Notes under the pieces: generated by a model
The model's database searches: none
Seen by the model: only the letters and a program-made list of their open reading frames with translations
What the model was told of the DNA's origin: nothing
Translations under genes and position numbers: made by a program
Shown here: in pieces, positions 6,451-7,761 of the stretch
Layout: every line of letters starts with the position of its first letter
Numbering within the stretch: position 1 is the first letter of the stretch
DNA from: Pedobacter sp.
GTDB lineage: Bacteria > Bacteroidota > Bacteroidia > Sphingobacteriales > Sphingobacteriaceae
DNA: 7,761 nucleotides
Assembly (NCBI GenBank): GCA_030149995.1
Contig: JASLGV010000276.1
Span: forward strand, 1-7,761
Direction: 5' to 3'

Positions 6451-6510
6451 TCACTTTCAACTGCCGAAGAGGATCTCTTTGAACTGGCCGAATAGGGTCA
6501 TTTTCATGTG
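6451..6510. repeat. Imperfect direct repeats of about 24 bp, IS21-type terminal repeats
   Basis: Three aligned units occur: TCACTTTCAACTGCCGAAGA plus GGA (6451-6473), TCTCTTTGAACTGGCCGAAT plus AGGG (6474-6497), and a partial unit TCATTTTCATGTG (6498-6510). The shared pattern is TC-x-(C/T)-TTT-(C/G)-A-A-C-T-G-(G)-C-C-G-A-A-x-A-G-G. Short tandem repeats containing GGTCATTTT and TGGCC-like strings are typical of the ends of IS21-family elements, where they bind transposase. Confidence 0.6.
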
Positions 6511-6592
6511 TCTTATCCACTTTAACCAAAGATAAATTAGATTTATTTGATGAAGTAATAGTGATGTTGTAATTTCAAACAAAATTGAATGT

Positions 6593-6925
6593 ATGAAAAC
6601 GCTCACACCTACCTTTGAAAGCTTCAAAGAATTTTATCAGGATTTTGTTATTCCACTGAAAGAGAAAAATCCAGAATTTATACGTCTTGATGGTCAGGTT
6701 ACCGGTTCTACAAGAAGTGCTGCGGCATATTTTAAGTACAGGGGTGACAAATGGAAAATTGATGCAGATACCCAAATCGATAGACTAAAAACAGCCTTCG
6801 AGCTTCTTCAAGAAGGTAAAGATCCATTTTTGATAAAACCAACTCAAAATAATACTGGCGAATGCCTCATCATCAAAGAACAGCCTTTGAGGAGTAAAAA
6901 ATTTTATGTTTATAAAATGGTTTAG
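6593..6925 (+). CDS. Hypothetical protein, 110 aa, first gene of accessory cassette
   Basis: I do not recognise a family. The protein is soluble, with no signal peptide or membrane helix. Residues 5-24 (TPTFESFKEFYQDFVIPLKE) and 58-75 (ADTQIDRLKTAFELLQEG) look helical, while 28-55 (EFIRLDGQVTGSTRSAAAYF and on to KYRGDKWKID) and 87-110 look like beta strands, so a small alpha/beta domain is likely. The repeated use of K, R, T and S in the middle segment could suit nucleic-acid contact, but no known motif is present. It starts at ATG 6593 after an AT-rich leader, about 80 bp beyond the IS21-like scar, and ends 5 bp before the next gene. Four of its five arginines are AGA or AGG, a hint of foreign codon use. 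Confidence 0.75.
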   Translation: MKTLTPTFESFKEFYQDFVIPLKEKNPEFIRLDGQVTGSTRSAAAYFKYRGDKWKIDADTQIDRLKTAFELLQEGKDPFLIKPTQNNTGECLIIKEQPLRSKKFYVYKMV

Positions 6926-6930
6926 CTTAG

Positions 6931-7293
6931 ATGGAGGATTTATATATTCGTGTTTTGCGCTTTGGAAAAAACAATGAGGAAGTAAAGTTTAATGACTTGG
7001 TCAACCATTTGGCGAAATCAGATAAAAACATAACATTTCATCATACTCGCTTGAGACATATATTTTCCTCTTCATTTGAGACTTATGATAGACGAGAAGT
7101 AGATAAAAACAGCCCTGAAATATGTTTTTTGAAAACAGAAGCATTAGCTTACCTTCTTAGCTACGATTCGTTTGAGCAGGCAAAGAAAGATAGTCGAAAA
7201 GCTATTAAACTGGCTATTTGGTCAATTTTAACTTCAGCACTACTTGCGCTTACAGCTATAGTGCTTCAAGTAATGGACTTCATAAATAAATAG
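6931..7293 (+). CDS. Hypothetical protein, 120 aa, with C-terminal membrane helix
   Basis: No family is recognised. Residues 1-78 form a soluble part: a short strand-like start (LYIRVLRFG, 4-12), helices around FNDLVNHLAKSD (20-31) and TRLRHIFSSSF (39-49), and FLKTEALAYLLSYDSFEQAK (66-85). This layout is compatible with a small winged-helix-like domain, which is speculative. Residues 85-93 are basic (KKDSRKAIK) and are followed by one hydrophobic helix at about 94-115 with a very short tail, so the protein is likely tail-anchored with its N-terminal part in the cytoplasm by the positive-inside rule. It starts 5 bp after the preceding stop and ends 9 bp before the glycosylase-like gene, so the three are probably cotranscribed. 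Confidence 0.78.
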   Translation: MEDLYIRVLRFGKNNEEVKFNDLVNHLAKSDKNITFHHTRLRHIFSSSFETYDRREVDKNSPEICFLKTEALAYLLSYDSFEQAKKDSRKAIKLAIWSILTSALLALTAIVLQVMDFINK

Positions 7294-7302
7294 GGTCTGA
7301 AG

Positions 7303-7761
7303 ATGATAACTACTCACCAATTTATAACCAAATATCCGATAGATCCTACAAGTAAAAAGTTGATTTTAGGAACTATCCACCCTCATGATATTTCAAACTT
7401 TCAAATGTCTTTCTTTTACGGAAATAAAAATAGTATTTGGAACATTCTTGATGAGGCTTTTGATAATGTGTTCGGGAAAAGTATTAATCTTAAAGATGTT
7501 TTAATCTTCTTAAAGGATAGGAGAATTTCTGTTTCTGATACAATTCTTAGATGTAGCAGAATACACCCTACATCATCAGATGAACATCTTATTCCAGAAA
7601 CATTAAATATGGATTTGATAACTCAAATAAAAAACTCAGAAATAGAGGAGATACTTTTTACAAGTGGATTTGGCAAGAATAATGCTTTTAAATTATTTTA
7701 TGAGAACATATTAGGACAAAAGATAAATAAGGAAGTTAAAACAAACAGGACAGTGATTTTA
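7303..7761 (+). CDS. Uracil/hypoxanthine-DNA glycosylase superfamily protein, 3' end beyond window
   Basis: Hand translation from ATG 7303 gives 153 open codons to the window edge with no stop. Residues 19-49 (K-L-I-L-G-T-I-H-P, then F-F-Y-G-N-K-N-S-I-W-N-I-L) match the first motif of small UDG-superfamily enzymes, where LGTxP is followed by FYYGxxxNxFW. R74-ISVSDTILRCSR (75-86), the following SSDEHLIP (91-98) and EEILFTSGFGKNNAF (115-129) match the later strand-D and strand-TS/NG segments, as in hypoxanthine-DNA glycosylase and MUG-like proteins. Such enzymes flip out and excise altered bases such as uracil or hypoxanthine. The motif-1 sequence GTIHPHD differs from family 1 (GQDPYH) and family 4 (GEAPG), so the substrate is uncertain. 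All five visible arginines are AGA/AGG and 10 of 21 isoleucines are ATA, unlike the tfoX-domain gene in the housekeeping part, suggesting transfer. Confidence 0.75.
   Translation, partial: MITTHQFITKYPIDPTSKKLILGTIHPHDISNFQMSFFYGNKNSIWNILDEAFDNVFGKSINLKDVLIFLKDRRISVSDTILRCSRIHPTSSDEHLIPETLNMDLITQIKNSEIEEILFTSGFGKNNAFKLFYENILGQKINKEVKTNRTVIL

Larger units (their letters stand above)
6248..6510 (-). mobile_element. IS21-like insertion sequence remnant (left end plus start of istA)
   Basis: On the minus strand the order is terminal repeats (6510 to 6451), a promoter-like box (6419-6412), a leader hairpin (6399-6376), and the first 30 or so codons of an istA-like gene (from 6340). This is the layout expected at the left end of an IS21-family element. 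Everything after the first codons, including the DDE domain, istB and the right end, is gone. The outer boundary is probably at the TCATTTTCA near 6498-6506 or a few bases further out. No target duplication can be recognised because the other end is missing. Confidence 0.5.
6200..6592. other. 393-bp gene-free stretch: ruvC hairpin, IS21-like scar, accessory cassette leader
   Basis: No intact gene lies here. In order it holds a hairpin just after ruvC (6218-6247), a broken IstA-like start on the minus strand (6248-6340), a strong hairpin (6376-6399), a minus-strand promoter-like box (6412-6419), about 24-bp imperfect direct repeats (6451-6510), and about 80 bp of AT-rich leader before the next gene at 6593. 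That leader has only weak TAnnTTTG-like strings (for instance TAGATTTA at 6538-6545), and I could not place a convincing promoter for the downstream cassette. Confidence 0.6.

Noticed and set aside
6538..6549. Promoter for the accessory cassette (TAGATTTA / TTTATTTG)
   Set aside because: Each string has a mismatch to TAnnTTTG and no TTTG-like -33 element stands at a fitting distance.

Overview
The window looks like chromosomal DNA of a Bacteroidota bacterium, most likely a Sphingobacteriaceae member (Pedobacter-like). This is inferred from protein character (RuvC, the TfoX-like protein, the UDG-like protein), AT-rich start regions without clear Shine-Dalgarno sites, and promoter-like boxes resembling the Bacteroidota TAnnTTTG form. 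No rRNA, tRNA or CRISPR array was seen.

Positions 1-1310 (minus strand) hold the N-terminal 226 residues of a GT4-type glycosyltransferase cut by the window edge, preceded by rnhB (RNase HII). A 70-bp divergent gap separates rnhB from a plus-strand pair at 1381-2315: a TfoX N-terminal-domain protein and an isoprenylcysteine-methyltransferase-like membrane protein. These converge on a tightly packed minus-strand operon (5591 to 2340) made of a flippase-like multi-pass membrane protein, a membrane-anchored GT2 glycosyltransferase and an OppC-type ABC permease with an unusually long extracytoplasmic insert. The genes overlap by 23 bp and 1 bp, so they are probably translationally coupled. ruvC runs divergently at 5594-6199, two bases from the flippase gene, and is followed by a perfect 10-bp-stem hairpin.

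Positions 6248-6510 look like the scar of an IS21-family insertion sequence. They contain a minus-strand fragment of the IstA N-terminal helix-turn-helix (ending exactly where the ruvC hairpin begins), a promoter-like box and a strong leader hairpin upstream of it, and about 24-bp imperfect direct repeats at the far side that resemble IS21 ends.

Beyond the scar, 6593-7761 is a visibly AT-richer three-gene cassette on the plus strand with 5- and 9-bp gaps: an unknown 110-aa protein, an unknown 120-aa protein with a C-terminal membrane helix, and a partial uracil/hypoxanthine-DNA-glycosylase-superfamily protein that runs off the window. The third gene's codon use (only AGA/AGG arginines, many ATA isoleucines) differs from that of tfoX in the housekeeping part. 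This cassette is the best candidate for an undescribed accessory system, possibly nucleic-acid surveillance or phage defence, but that role is an inference from content and position only.
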